DNA from: Bacillus pseudomycoides
GTDB taxonomy: Bacteria > Bacillota > Bacilli > Bacillales > Bacillaceae_G
Reading direction: 5' to 3'
Length of the DNA stretch: 64,000 nucleotides
Assembly (NCBI RefSeq): GCF_022811845.1
Contig: NZ_CP064266.1
Coordinates: forward strand, 2,170,001-2,234,000
Under the pieces are notes generated by a model. It saw only the letters and a list, made by a program, of their open reading frames with translations. It was not told the DNA's origin and did no database searches. The position numbers and the translations under genes were made by a program. Position 1 is the stretch's first letter. Each line of letters begins with the position of its first letter. Shown in pieces: positions 7,453-16,793 of the stretch.

Positions 7453-8836
7453 AGTCCATCCATTTTACGAGTTTTTTAGAAAGAAGTAATAAAACACATC
7501 CTAAAACAATAGCGACTGCTCCTATAACTGTGAATACTTCTGAATATCCAAGTGAAGTTGTAAAACTAGCGAGTTGGCCACCTAAAATGTTAGCGATCCC
7601 TGAACTAGCTAACCAAACGCCCATTAGTAATGAGGCGAGTTTTACTGGTGCAAGGGAACTGACCATTGATAATCCAACAGGTGACAAGAACAATTCACCT
7701 AATGTATGAAAAAGATAAGTAAAAACAATAAATAATAGGTTTGCTTGCTCTGTAATGTTGTGTTCATCACTACCTGTTTTTAATGTAGCGATAACAAGAA
7801 CTATATAACCGATTCCAAGTAAAATCATACCGAGTCCCATTTTTGTTGGGATTTTTAAATCTCCACGTTTTGTTGTAGCAAGCTTAGCCCATAGTGCTGA
7901 AATAGCAGGGGCAAGCAAAATGATAAATAGTGGATTGACTGATTGGAACCAAGATGTTGGGATTTCCCATCCGAATACAGAACGATCAACAAACTTGTTT
8001 GTATACAGCGTTAACGAACTACCAGCTTGTTCAAAACCAGCCCAGAAGAAGACAACGAAGCAAGTTAGAATAACGATAACCGCTGTATGTTGTTTTTCTT
8101 TTTTTGTGAGTGGTGTATTACCAGCTGTTTGTTGCCCAGATGCTGCTTGTAAATCTCTTGTTGGTTTTTTACCGATATCGCCAAGGAAGCGATTAGATAA
8201 TGTTGTAAATAAAATTTGTCCGATAATCATACCGATTGAAGCAGCTAAGAATCCGTAACGGAAGCCGTAATGAACAACGCCATCTACTGTTGTTTTGAAT
8301 AAATTTTCTGATAAAAATCCGCAAACGAGTGGAGCTAAAAATGAGCCGACATTAATACCCATGTAGAAAATGGTAAATGCACTATCGCGTTTTGGATCAT
8401 GTTCCTCATACAGTTCCCCGACAAGCGTAGAAATATTTGGTTTAAAGAAACCATTACCAATAATAATAAGCGCCAGTCCGAGGTATAGACCGACTTGGTT
8501 TTGCAAAGCAAAGAGTGTAAGGTTACCGATCGCCATTGTCACGCCGCCTATCGTGATAGCTAAGCGTCTACCTAGAAAACGGTCAGTTAAGTATCCACCA
8601 ATCATTGGAGTAAAGTAACACGCTCCAGTGTAAAAGCCATAGATAGAAAGTGCCCATCCGGGGCTAAACCCAAGACCACCGCTTACTAAAGCTGTCGTTA
8701 AGTATAATGTTAATAATCCTCGTAATCCATAGTAACTAAATCGTTCCCACATTTCTGTGAAGAAGAGTAGATATAAACCTGGAGGATGTTTCTTGTTCCT
8801 TTGTTGTTTCTTCTCAAGTTGTATCGCTGATTCCAT
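7451..8836 (-). CDS. POT/PTR2 family proton-coupled di/tripeptide transporter
   Basis: 461 residues from the ATG preceded by CAGGAGG; the in-frame upstream ATG has no such site. PTR2 signatures are present: WERFSYYGLRGLL in the first segment, GGYLTDRFLGRR, and FYMGINVGSFLAPLVCGFL; the E-x-x-E-R/F-Y-Y motif region (EMWERFSYYG) binds protons and peptide in this family. 12-14 membrane helices. It imports small peptides with protons, as DtpT/YclF-type proteins do. Monocistronic, convergent with srtA. Confidence 0.9.
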   Translation of the reverse strand: MESAIQLEKKQQRNKKHPPGLYLLFFTEMWERFSYYGLRGLLTLYLTTALVSGGLGFSPGWALSIYGFYTGACYFTPMIGGYLTDRFLGRRLAITIGGVTMAIGNLTLFALQNQVGLYLGLALIIIGNGFFKPNISTLVGELYEEHDPKRDSAFTIFYMGINVGSFLAPLVCGFLSENLFKTTVDGVVHYGFRYGFLAASIGMIIGQILFTTLSNRFLGDIGKKPTRDLQAASGQQTAGNTPLTKKEKQHTAVIVILTCFVVFFWAGFEQAGSSLTLYTNKFVDRSVFGWEIPTSWFQSVNPLFIILLAPAISALWAKLATTKRGDLKIPTKMGLGMILLGIGYIVLVIATLKTGSDEHNITEQANLLFIVFTYLFHTLGELFLSPVGLSMVSSLAPVKLASLLMGVWLASSGIANILGGQLASFTTSLGYSEVFTVIGAVAIVLGCVLLLLSKKLVKWMD

Positions 8837-9040
8837 ATAATTTTCCTCCTGACACAAACGAAAACAAAGTTAATAGTTTTGTATTCTTAATATTTTACTT
8901 TATTAACTATTCGATGTCAATAAAGGTCGATTTTTCAGAAGAAATTGGAAAATAGGGTATATATAGAATAGATGTTTTCTTTGTGATAGACTATGGACTA
9001 TGTTTGTTCTAGCGTGTAAGTGCAAGAAATTGAAAAAACA
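8837..9040. other. Intergenic, transporter promoter side
   Basis: AT-rich sequence upstream of the peptide transporter. Apart from its ribosome-binding site I see no clear operator, RNA motif or ORF before the tandem repeat that begins near 9050. Confidence 0.5.
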
Positions 9041-9049
9041 TATAAAAGC

Positions 9050-9345
9050 TTTTTTAGATGGAAGAGAGTACCCGCCTATGGATAGAAGCGGTCAGAGCAC
9101 TTTTCATCAGCACCATGCCGCATGAAAACAAAAGGAGAAAACGAGTGGAGGTCTACTTTTGTTTGCATCGCTGTAACTTATGTGTTGGAAAATCAAAATT
9201 GAGTTATATACTTTTCTTTTTAGATGGAAGAGAGAATCCGTTTATGCATAGAAGTGCTTAGATTCTTTTTCTGCCTTATACTAAGTGAATACAAAGAGAG
9301 AAAATGAGTGCGAATCATGTTTTGTTAGGCGTAACGGCTATGTAT
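9050..9345 (+). repeat. Diverged tandem duplication, two units of about 150-165 bp
   Basis: Unit A begins at TTTTTAGATGGAAGAGAG near 9051 and unit B repeats the same 18 bases near 9218. Further blocks match in the same order: ATAGAAG, GAGAAAA-GAGTG and a TTTTGTT-GTAAC-TATGT-TTG run. In both units the matching part can be read as a short peptide beginning MEE--RL-IE--R. No known riboswitch or T-box consensus fits. It sits upstream of brnQ, separated from it by a dispersed repeat. Confidence 0.6.
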
Positions 9346-9353
9346 TGAAATAA

Positions 9354-9490
9354 AATGAATTTATCCCGCTATTTGCGGACAGTAAGACCCCCATCTCAAG
9401 ATTCAGAGAGAAACAAGGAAGGTAGGTGGGGGATCAGCTGCCCGTAAAAGCCCGATTGGTGAGGGCTGATTAAAGTTTCACTTTATATAG
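9354..9490 (-). repeat. Dispersed short repeat, copy 2 (full length)
   Basis: On the minus strand it reads TATAAAGTGAAACTTTAATC, then CACCAATCGGGCTTTTAC, GGCAGCTGATCCCCCA and finally a GGGGGTCTTACTGTCC-GCGGGATAAAT end. The copy at 60.85 kb matches over the same full length, so the complete element is about 135-150 bp. Confidence 0.75.
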
Positions 9491-9536
9491 GATGAAAAGG
9501 ATTCTATCGTATTTGAAAGTAAAGAAGGAGAAAGAA

Positions 9537-10838
9537 ATGAAATCATTACAGAAAAAAGAAATTTTGCTTATGAGCCTTATGCTATTCTCGATGTTTTTCG
9601 GGGCTGGAAATCTTATTTTTCCACCTTTTCTTGGATATGAAGCAGGAGAACATGTCTGGATTGCGTTGCTTGGATTTATTATATCAGCAACGGGGCTTCC
9701 CATATTAGGTGTAATAGCGATTGCTAAAGCAGGAAGTTTCCAAGGATTAGCTAATCGTGTACACTCTTCTTTTGCCGTTATTTTTCCTTGTTTAATTTAT
9801 TTGTTTATTGGTCCGGGTCTAGGTATACCGCGTGCGGGAAGTTTAGCTTTTGAAATGGGACCAGGTCAGTTTGTTTCAGGGGAGAGTAATGTATTACTAC
9901 TCATCTATACATTTATCTTTTTTAGTATTGTATATTGGCTAAGTTTATCACCATCGAAATTGATGGGGCTGTTTGGAAAACTGTTAACACCCTTATTATT
10001 ATGTATGATTGCTCTTATTTTTATAAAAAGTATGATTACGCCAGTAGGAGAGATTCAAGCACCAATAGGGAACTATAAGCAATCAGCAGTATTTCAAGGT
10101 TTTTTGGATGGGTATTTAACGATGGACGCTTTAGCAGCATTAATCTTTGGAATTGTTATGGCAAATGCTTTGCGTACCAAAGGAATACAAGATGAAAAGG
10201 GCTTAGCAAAATATATGAGCATGGCAGGTATCGGTGCTGGTCTTCTATTATCTCTTATTTACGTCATTCTTGGATATATTGGATCAATCAGTGGCTCGCT
10301 TGGGAAATTTGATAATGGTGCACAAGTATTAGCTCATGTGATGACATCATTATTTGGACAGAGCGGTATGATATTATTAGGAATTATTTTTACAGTTGCT
10401 TGTTTGTGTGTATCGATTGGACTTGTTACATCTTGTAGTCAGTTTTTTGCAGAAGTATTTCCGAGAGTCTCTTATAAAGTGTGGGCTTTTGTCTTAAGTG
10501 TCGTTAGTATGATTCTTGCTAATTTAGGACTAACACAAATTTTAAAAGTATCCGTTCCGATTCTTGGATTTATTTATCCCATTGCTTTAACACTTATTAT
10601 TTTAGGGCTATTTCATAAGTATATTGGTAAGTATACGTATGTATATCCAGTGACGATTGGAATAGTAGCAGTGTTTAGTGGAATAGATATTTTAAATCGT
10701 AATGTGTTACTTTCAAAATGGACACCTATATTAGAATATATTCCTTTGTATACAGAAGGAGTAGGGTGGATTATTCCAGCAATTGTAGGTGGTTGCTTTG
10801 GGATAATTGTAAGTGTTTGTATGAATAAAAATGATTAG
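9537..10838 (+). CDS. brnQ: Branched-chain amino acid carrier BrnQ
   Basis: 433 residues from ATG 9537, preceded by GAAGGAG; an upstream ATG at 9492 lies inside the repeat edge and lacks a site. The LIVCS family signature is clear: MLFSMFFGAGNLIFPP near the start, then GARxG-like and SIVYWLSLSP segments, about 12 membrane helices. BrnQ imports Leu, Ile and Val with Na+ or H+. The 5' region is unusual: a full dispersed repeat ends 45 bp before the start codon and a tandem duplication lies behind it, so the promoter must lie in or beyond repeated DNA. Confidence 0.9.
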   Translation: MKSLQKKEILLMSLMLFSMFFGAGNLIFPPFLGYEAGEHVWIALLGFIISATGLPILGVIAIAKAGSFQGLANRVHSSFAVIFPCLIYLFIGPGLGIPRAGSLAFEMGPGQFVSGESNVLLLIYTFIFFSIVYWLSLSPSKLMGLFGKLLTPLLLCMIALIFIKSMITPVGEIQAPIGNYKQSAVFQGFLDGYLTMDALAALIFGIVMANALRTKGIQDEKGLAKYMSMAGIGAGLLLSLIYVILGYIGSISGSLGKFDNGAQVLAHVMTSLFGQSGMILLGIIFTVACLCVSIGLVTSCSQFFAEVFPRVSYKVWAFVLSVVSMILANLGLTQILKVSVPILGFIYPIALTLIILGLFHKYIGKYTYVYPVTIGIVAVFSGIDILNRNVLLSKWTPILEYIPLYTEGVGWIIPAIVGGCFGIIVSVCMNKND

Positions 10839-10843
10839 AAAAA

Positions 10844-10876
10844 AGGTGTTTTCCATACGGGGAAACGCCTTTTTTA
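10844..10876 (+). terminator. Rho-independent terminator after brnQ
   Basis: AGGTGTTTTCC / GGGGAAACGCCT stem (one G-U pair) with a T6 tail; it also has a leading A-run and may serve the convergent gene. Confidence 0.75.
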
Positions 10877-10877
10877 T

Positions 10878-11426
10878 TCACTCTAATTCTCCTATAAACC
10901 ATATTTCTTTGTCGTTGTAATCAGAATCAGTGAAAGTTTCTGTGTATCCCTTTACTTGTAATTCTTTAGGGATATGTAAGCCGAATTCTTTTTCGATATT
11001 GCGTTCCTGTGGTAATGAAACCCACTGTGGCCCATCCATGTATCTACCTAGAAAACCTTCAAAAAATCGTTCTATCCCTTGTTCACTACATACAATTAAA
11101 ATATTAGAAGTTTGTAAGTTAGGAAAAGAGACACCAAAATAAATACGATACTCTTTTTCAACTGTAGTTTTTAGATGGATTAAATGCTCTATCCGGTTGA
11201 TTGCTGTCTGTAAATAAAATCGTTTAATTGAGTTTGAGTTACGTTTTGCATGCATATAAGAAGAATTGAAGGGAAGATGAATAGACCAGCAACCTAAAGC
11301 AGATTGTTCGTTAGCATTTGGTAAAGAGCTTGTATGCATAGTCGCATATTTCAAGAAATTCCGGCATGCGCGCCGTAGGCCACGGGTTTCCTTTTTTGAG
11401 CCACTGTTCCAAGTCGATTGTTTCAA
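10878..11426 (-). CDS. DUF3916 family protein
   Basis: 182 residues. The pattern GLRRACRNFLKYA, WSIHLPFNSSYMHAKRNSNSIKR, INRIEHLIHLK and WVSLPQERNIEKEFGLHIP fits the DUF3916 family as I recall it; no member has a known function. A soluble protein, no signal peptide. I chose the TTG start because GAGGTG lies 5 bases before it. It stands alone; a role in immunity or toxin systems, seen for some small Bacillus DUFs, is not indicated by the neighbours. Confidence 0.55.
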   Translation of the reverse strand: MKQSTWNSGSKKETRGLRRACRNFLKYATMHTSSLPNANEQSALGCWSIHLPFNSSYMHAKRNSNSIKRFYLQTAINRIEHLIHLKTTVEKEYRIYFGVSFPNLQTSNILIVCSEQGIERFFEGFLGRYMDGPQWVSLPQERNIEKEFGLHIPKELQVKGYTETFTDSDYNDKEIWFIGELE

Positions 11427-11632
11427 AGTAACACCTCATAAACAATACTTTCTAGTTAAGCCGAAAAATAGAATGGGAAATGCTATTTGGTACTATAATA
11501 GCGGAAATTGGAGAATGTCAGGAAAAATTTCTCTTAAAAAATGAATAAACTAATAGTATGATGTAGTTAATTGGGAATTAAACCAATTATAGGTGTAATG
11601 CTATTTAGCAGCATGATTAGAGGGGGGAGAGA

Positions 11633-13354
11633 ATGAAACAGGATTTAAACAAAAAAATAGAAGCTCTAGAAACAGCGATTGATACAATCCAAGAGGCGCT
11701 CTATGAATTAAAGGCACAGCAAAGGGAAATAGAAGAAGAAAAAGTTCAACAGGAGAGAGAGCAGAAGAAACAAGAAACTAGTATCCCTGTACCAAATGTG
11801 AGAAGAGAAGAAATTGTCGTTAGTGAAGAAAGAGTGAAAGAACCAGAAATAACACAAGTAGATATTTCTGCATTTAAGCCTGAACCGTTTGATATTATAA
11901 AATTTTGTCAAACATGGCTGCCGCGTATTTTCGTTGCTATTATGCTACTTGGGGTAATTTGGCTCTTTAAAGCGGGAGTAGATGCGGGATTACTTACTCC
12001 AGCAATTCGTATTGTATTTGGCGTAGTATTATCAGTTGGTTTGTACTATGTAGGTGATATGCAAATAAAACAGGAACGTCAAGCATTAGGATTAGTATTA
12101 GCTGGGGGGAGTATTACAGGGATCGTTTTAACGACATTTGCTGCACATTATTTGTATCATTTCTTTCCAGCAAGCATTGCATTTATACTTAATATTATTT
12201 GGAGTATACTTGGCATTTATCTCGCTAAGCGATATCAATCAGAGTATCTCGCTATATTTGTAGCTGTAGGTGCCTTTTTTGTACCGTTCTTATTAAATAG
12301 CACAACGCCTAATTCTTACATTTTCTTTGGATATGAAACAATATTAACGACTAGTTTATTGTGGTATGCGTATAAAAACCGTTATCAATATTTATATATG
12401 GTGTCTTATTGTGTTTCTGTACTTGTAACATTTGTCTTCTTTGTCATTATGACAACGTTACTAGGAAATTTAAATGTACAACTAACACTTGTTTATGGAT
12501 TCATTCATATTACACTTTTTTGGCATATGTTTATGAACCGAAGTTTTATTTATCAACCTAGAATGGCGTTGTTTAGTGCGAATGCAATTTTCTTTATTTT
12601 AGCGATTGTAAAAATTCCAGACTTTACAACAGGGGGATTATTAATTAGTACAGTTGTACACACTGTAATGTTTGTAGCTGAATATAGAAAAAATAAAAAA
12701 TCATTATTTACTGATCTTTTATTTGGATTTGCAATGGGATCGTTTAGTTTAGCAATTTTATATGAGTTCAGCTTAGTAAATGGATCGATCGTCTTAATGT
12801 TACAAGGATTCTTAGGTGTTGTTACTGCCGTTAAATTGAAACAAGAAATTAAGTTTTATATAAGTGCTGTCATTTATGCGATTGGTATGCTTCAAACGCT
12901 CGTTAGTCCATTTGAAGCATTTATGTCAGCTGCTTTTGTAGCTCACTTCATTTTACTTGGAACATTTTATTATGGCATGATGAGAGTGAAACCAATGTTA
13001 CAACAGTTTGGAAAACATGTGTATTCGATTACACTGTACGGCTTTATGGTACTTGTATTTATTACGATTACTAGAATAGGAGAGGTTCTTTCAACAGACG
13101 GAGGTATTATCAGTGTACCTGTCTCTCTTTTATGGATGATATATGCTTTAGTTGCAGTTTGGTTTGGACGTAATAGAGGAATGAATGAAATACTGTATGC
13201 AGGGCTAGTGGTGCTAGTTGTGACAGTGAGCAAGTTATTCTTCTTAGATTTACCAGAAGTATCAATGATGATTCGTGCAGTATTATTCTTACTTATTGGT
13301 GGACTAGGAATTGTTATTTCTAGAATGTTTTTCTCAAAAGAAAAAGATGAGTAG
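11633..13354 (+). CDS. DUF2339 multi-pass membrane protein
   Basis: 573 residues. An N-terminal coiled coil (about 1-60, Glu/Lys/Gln-rich) precedes about 14-16 hydrophobic segments from residue 95 on. The first helix region (WLPRIFVAIMLLGVIWLFK) and GLALAGGSITGI-like stretch fit DUF2339. Function unknown in the family. AGGGGGGAGAGA precedes the ATG. It is a single-gene unit closed by a terminator shared with the convergent secreted protein. Confidence 0.75.
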   Translation: MKQDLNKKIEALETAIDTIQEALYELKAQQREIEEEKVQQEREQKKQETSIPVPNVRREEIVVSEERVKEPEITQVDISAFKPEPFDIIKFCQTWLPRIFVAIMLLGVIWLFKAGVDAGLLTPAIRIVFGVVLSVGLYYVGDMQIKQERQALGLVLAGGSITGIVLTTFAAHYLYHFFPASIAFILNIIWSILGIYLAKRYQSEYLAIFVAVGAFFVPFLLNSTTPNSYIFFGYETILTTSLLWYAYKNRYQYLYMVSYCVSVLVTFVFFVIMTTLLGNLNVQLTLVYGFIHITLFWHMFMNRSFIYQPRMALFSANAIFFILAIVKIPDFTTGGLLISTVVHTVMFVAEYRKNKKSLFTDLLFGFAMGSFSLAILYEFSLVNGSIVLMLQGFLGVVTAVKLKQEIKFYISAVIYAIGMLQTLVSPFEAFMSAAFVAHFILLGTFYYGMMRVKPMLQQFGKHVYSITLYGFMVLVFITITRIGEVLSTDGGIISVPVSLLWMIYALVAVWFGRNRGMNEILYAGLVVLVVTVSKLFFLDLPEVSMMIRAVLFLLIGGLGIVISRMFFSKEKDE

Positions 13355-13355
13355 T

Positions 13356-13388
13356 AAAAAAGCAATCCATTTAGGATTGCTTTTTTTA
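13356..13388. terminator. Bidirectional terminator
   Basis: AGCAATCC / GGATTGCT stem flanked by A6 and T7. Confidence 0.85.
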
Positions 13389-14942
13389 TTATTTATTATT
13401 AATAGTGACAGCTTCATTATATTTTGTCGTTGTATTTTGACGAAGACGCAAAGTGGCTTGTCCAGTTGTATTTGGTGCGAGTTGTACATTTACTACTTTT
13501 TCAGCAAAACCTAGACTGTTTGTTATGAAAGAGAATGCATTACTATATCCAAAGTTAGAAGGCCAAGTACCATTTTCATTTTGGATTTTCGCAACTTGCG
13601 TTCCTCCAGTTGTGAAAATCCCTAGAGAATAATTACTATATGTTGTATTTGGTAATAAGTTATTTAATTGAATTTTCACTTGGAATACTTCATTGTTTGG
13701 CAGGATACTAGGATGCGTAACTACGTAATTATTTACAGGTGTAGTTACTGTACTGCTATATCCATATGAACCTGGCTTAAATGTATTTGTATTGAACCAT
13801 TTATATCCTTGATTTGGAGCGCTCCAAGGTTCTGGTTGTGGCTCAGTTGATAAATTAGGTTGTTCAAATGTTTGCAAAGGTGTCGGGTTATCAAGTTGTA
13901 AGCCATTTACTTGATCTAAACTTGTATAAGTTTCTTTTTTAGATAACCAATTCACAATGTTTTCCAATAGAATAGCGTCATTTTCTTCTTTATATCCATC
14001 ATATGTTTTTTTTGCTTGTCCTGTATCTTCACGAACATATTTTGGCGAGGCATCCTCAACAGGAGAAGAATCACCGATAAAGGCTGCTTTTCCAAGGCCA
14101 ACTTTAGCAATTGCAGCATAAGGGCCTTCTGCAATACCGCCACCATTATAAACACCACTATCAACAGCGTTATTCCATTTTGATGGGTTTTCTGGAAGGT
14201 ACACGATTCCTTTTGCAAATTTAGGGTTTGTAATGGCAAGTGTAGAACCAGCATGCATAGCTACTGATGAAACACCTTTCGTAATACCAAAGGATTGTTC
14301 AGGTGATACAATATTTTTGGCAGAAACATCTCCAAGCGCATTATAGCGAAAGCGAATACCAAAGTTTTGAGATAACCAATCGGAGCTTTCTACTCCTTGC
14401 ATTGCTGGCGAGTTTGCTTCTTCATTAGACATACCTTTTGCAGGATTGTCCCATGCACCACGTCTGTATCCATTAAATACCTCTGAAGAATCCCAGCGAT
14501 TCTTATTTCGGTCTGCATTATAATGATCTGCGATAAAGAAAATACTACCACCATTTTTAACATACTGTAACATAGCATCTTGTTCAGATTTTTTATAAGG
14601 AATATTTGCTTCAGGAACGATAAACACATTATAATCTTTTAAATTTTCATATGTAATAGGTGTAGATTGGCGAAGCTCTTTTACAAAATATCCATTTTTA
14701 GCAATACCATTTCCAAAATCGGAAAAACCACCATCAATGACCCAATCAGCTGTACCTGCTGTTTGCCCATGTGTATTATCAAATAATACTTTCTTCCCAT
14801 TGTTTTGATTTACAACTTTTGCAGCAATTTCAGGTGCTGGATCTGTAGAACTTTCAGCGAAAGCAGGTGGAATATAAGTGCTTCCGATACTGAGTGTAAT
14901 TGCTGTTGCTAAAGAAAGTTTAAGCCATTTTTTGTTCTTCAT
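13389..14942 (-). CDS. Secreted protein with GATase-1-like (DUF4350/IFT52-type) domain
   Basis: 517 residues. Signal peptide about 1-29 (AFA|ES). Residues about 48-340 start KKVLFDNTHGQTAGTADW and contain YNVFIVPEANIPY, GGSIFFIADHYNADRN and GKAAFIGDSSPVED; this is the class-I glutamine-amidotransferase-like fold seen in DUF4350/IFT52-type proteins, usually without the catalytic Cys. The C-terminal 130 residues, after a Pro-rich linker, look like a beta-sandwich. A hydrolase or ligand-binding role outside the cell is possible; I make no functional claim. AGGGGGA precedes the ATG. Monocistronic. Confidence 0.6.
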   Translation of the reverse strand: MKNKKWLKLSLATAITLSIGSTYIPPAFAESSTDPAPEIAAKVVNQNNGKKVLFDNTHGQTAGTADWVIDGGFSDFGNGIAKNGYFVKELRQSTPITYENLKDYNVFIVPEANIPYKKSEQDAMLQYVKNGGSIFFIADHYNADRNKNRWDSSEVFNGYRRGAWDNPAKGMSNEEANSPAMQGVESSDWLSQNFGIRFRYNALGDVSAKNIVSPEQSFGITKGVSSVAMHAGSTLAITNPKFAKGIVYLPENPSKWNNAVDSGVYNGGGIAEGPYAAIAKVGLGKAAFIGDSSPVEDASPKYVREDTGQAKKTYDGYKEENDAILLENIVNWLSKKETYTSLDQVNGLQLDNPTPLQTFEQPNLSTEPQPEPWSAPNQGYKWFNTNTFKPGSYGYSSTVTTPVNNYVVTHPSILPNNEVFQVKIQLNNLLPNTTYSNYSLGIFTTGGTQVAKIQNENGTWPSNFGYSNAFSFITNSLGFAEKVVNVQLAPNTTGQATLRLRQNTTTKYNEAVTINNK

Positions 14943-15085
14943 AGAAGAATCCCCCTAATAATAAATATATGTGCCTTAATAATGTAATAGATTTTTTTAT
15001 GAAAATAAAGATGGAAAATGTGAAATATAAAAAAAATTTGTAAAAATAACGTGAATTTTGTTGATAAATATTTGTGTGAAAAATA

Positions 15086-15117
15086 AGAAAAACCCTTCCT
15101 CGCTATCAGGAAGGGGT
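15086..15117 (-). terminator. Terminator of the AAT permease gene
   Basis: CCCTTCCT / AGGAAGGG stem; reading on the minus strand it ends in GGGTTTTTCTT. Confidence 0.8.
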
Positions 15118-15124
15118 AACATAT

Positions 15125-16516
15125 TTAACTAATTTTTGAATTTGCTGCAGCATCTATCTTATGAAATCCTTTTAAGTAATATACAACTACCAATGCAATT
15201 AACCAAATTGGACCGACAATTAATGCGATTCTTGTATCCTCTGAATAAGCCATAATCCCTAATACTAATGTCAGAAAACCGAGTGAAAAATAAGAACTTA
15301 ATGGATGCAAAGGCATTTTATACGTTAAATTTTGCTTAGTTTGTGCTGGTAATCCTTTACGGAATTGGATTTGGGCAACTAATATAATCCCCCATGTCCA
15401 AATTGCACCGAACGTTGAAATGCTAGTAAGCCATGTAAATACTTTTGCAGGAACAAGGTAGTTTAAAATAACACCAATGAGTAGGACGAAAGAAGTTGCT
15501 AAAATTCCTTTACTTGGAATGCCATTTTTATTTAAATGACCGAACTTTTCAGGTGCCTTTTTCTGCTCGGCTAATGTAAATAGCATACGTCCTGTACTAA
15601 ATAGACCACCGTTACAAGAAGAAAGAGCTGCTGTTAAGACAACAAAGTTAATAATACCCGCTGCTTTTGCTATGCCAATTTGTTGGAATGTTAATACGAA
15701 CGGACTTCCTTTATCGCCAAGTTCATTCCATGGATAAATTGCCATCATAACAAATAAAGCACCAACATAGAACAGTAAAATACGCCAAAATACGTTGTCA
15801 ATTGCTTTCGCGATTGTTTTCTTTGGGTTTTGTGCTTCACCAGCTGTAACACCGATAAGTTCGACTCCTAGATAAGCAAATAAAACCATTTGTAAGGAAA
15901 GAAGTAACCCAGAAAAACCATTTGGGAACCAGCCACCATGTGACCAAAGGTTCGAAATTCCAGTAGCGATGCCATCATTTCCAAATCCAAATAGAATAAT
16001 GCCTGTCCCAATCACGATCATACAGATAATTGTGACAATTTTGATTAAAGCAAACCAAAATTCAAGTTCTCCGAATACTTTTACAGATAAAAAGTTGAAT
16101 GCACTCATTAATACAAGAGCCATTAATGCCCAAATCCAGCGCGGGATATCTGGGAACCAAAATTCCATATAGATACCAGCGGCAGTAATTTCCGCCATGC
16201 AAGTAATAACCCATAAAAACCAATAGTTCCAACCGGTGATATAACCTGCTAACGGTCCTAAATAATCATATGCATATTTACTAAAAGAACCAGCAACTGG
16301 TTGTTCAATTGCCATTTCCCCAAGAGCACGCATAATGAAAAAGATAACAAGTCCGGCAATCATATAGGCTAATAGAATAGAAGGTCCAGCTAATTTTATA
16401 GCGGAAGCAGATCCTAAAAATAGTCCTACACCAATAGCGGATCCAAGAGACATCAATGTGATGTGTCTTTGTTTTAGACCGCGGTTTAAATTTCCTGATT
16501 TGTTTGTGTTTTGCAT
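15125..16516 (-). CDS. AAT-family amino acid permease (ProY/HutM-like)
   Basis: 463 residues, 12 membrane helices. The family start is typical: RGLKQRHITLMSLGSAIGVGLFLGSASAI, followed by GPSILLAYMIAGLVIFFIMRALGEMA. The APC consensus region GEAQNPKKTIAKAI is present. Members import proline, histidine, GABA or aromatic amino acids with H+; the substrate cannot be fixed by eye, though the sequence is nearest the proline-type group I know. AGGAGG lies before the ATG. No T-box or riboswitch seen in the 277-bp upstream gap. Confidence 0.8.
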   Translation of the reverse strand: MQNTNKSGNLNRGLKQRHITLMSLGSAIGVGLFLGSASAIKLAGPSILLAYMIAGLVIFFIMRALGEMAIEQPVAGSFSKYAYDYLGPLAGYITGWNYWFLWVITCMAEITAAGIYMEFWFPDIPRWIWALMALVLMSAFNFLSVKVFGELEFWFALIKIVTIICMIVIGTGIILFGFGNDGIATGISNLWSHGGWFPNGFSGLLLSLQMVLFAYLGVELIGVTAGEAQNPKKTIAKAIDNVFWRILLFYVGALFVMMAIYPWNELGDKGSPFVLTFQQIGIAKAAGIINFVVLTAALSSCNGGLFSTGRMLFTLAEQKKAPEKFGHLNKNGIPSKGILATSFVLLIGVILNYLVPAKVFTWLTSISTFGAIWTWGIILVAQIQFRKGLPAQTKQNLTYKMPLHPLSSYFSLGFLTLVLGIMAYSEDTRIALIVGPIWLIALVVVYYLKGFHKIDAAANSKIS

Positions 16517-16793
16517 AAGAAGCCTCCTTGTAGGATGAAAAAGTTTGAATACGCTTACTTGATATTTAACTATTTTAAATTATAAAACATTTCTTGCTGT
16601 TATGCTACAAAAATAGTCGATGTATGCTGTACTATATCTATATTTGTCAGACCTAAACTTAAAATTCGAACTATTAGTGGATATATTGACTCTGCTTTTT
16701 ATTGGTTGGTAAGATTAAGTATTACATTTTCTTGCATAATAATAAGAAAAGAATGTGTGATAATAATTCATTGTGTAGGAAGGGTACCTAAGT

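Noticed and set aside
16661..16674. PurR-like box (ATTCGAACTAT) before the purine permease
   Set aside because: One central base differs from the CCGAAC core and no second box at the usual spacing was found; no purine riboswitch either.
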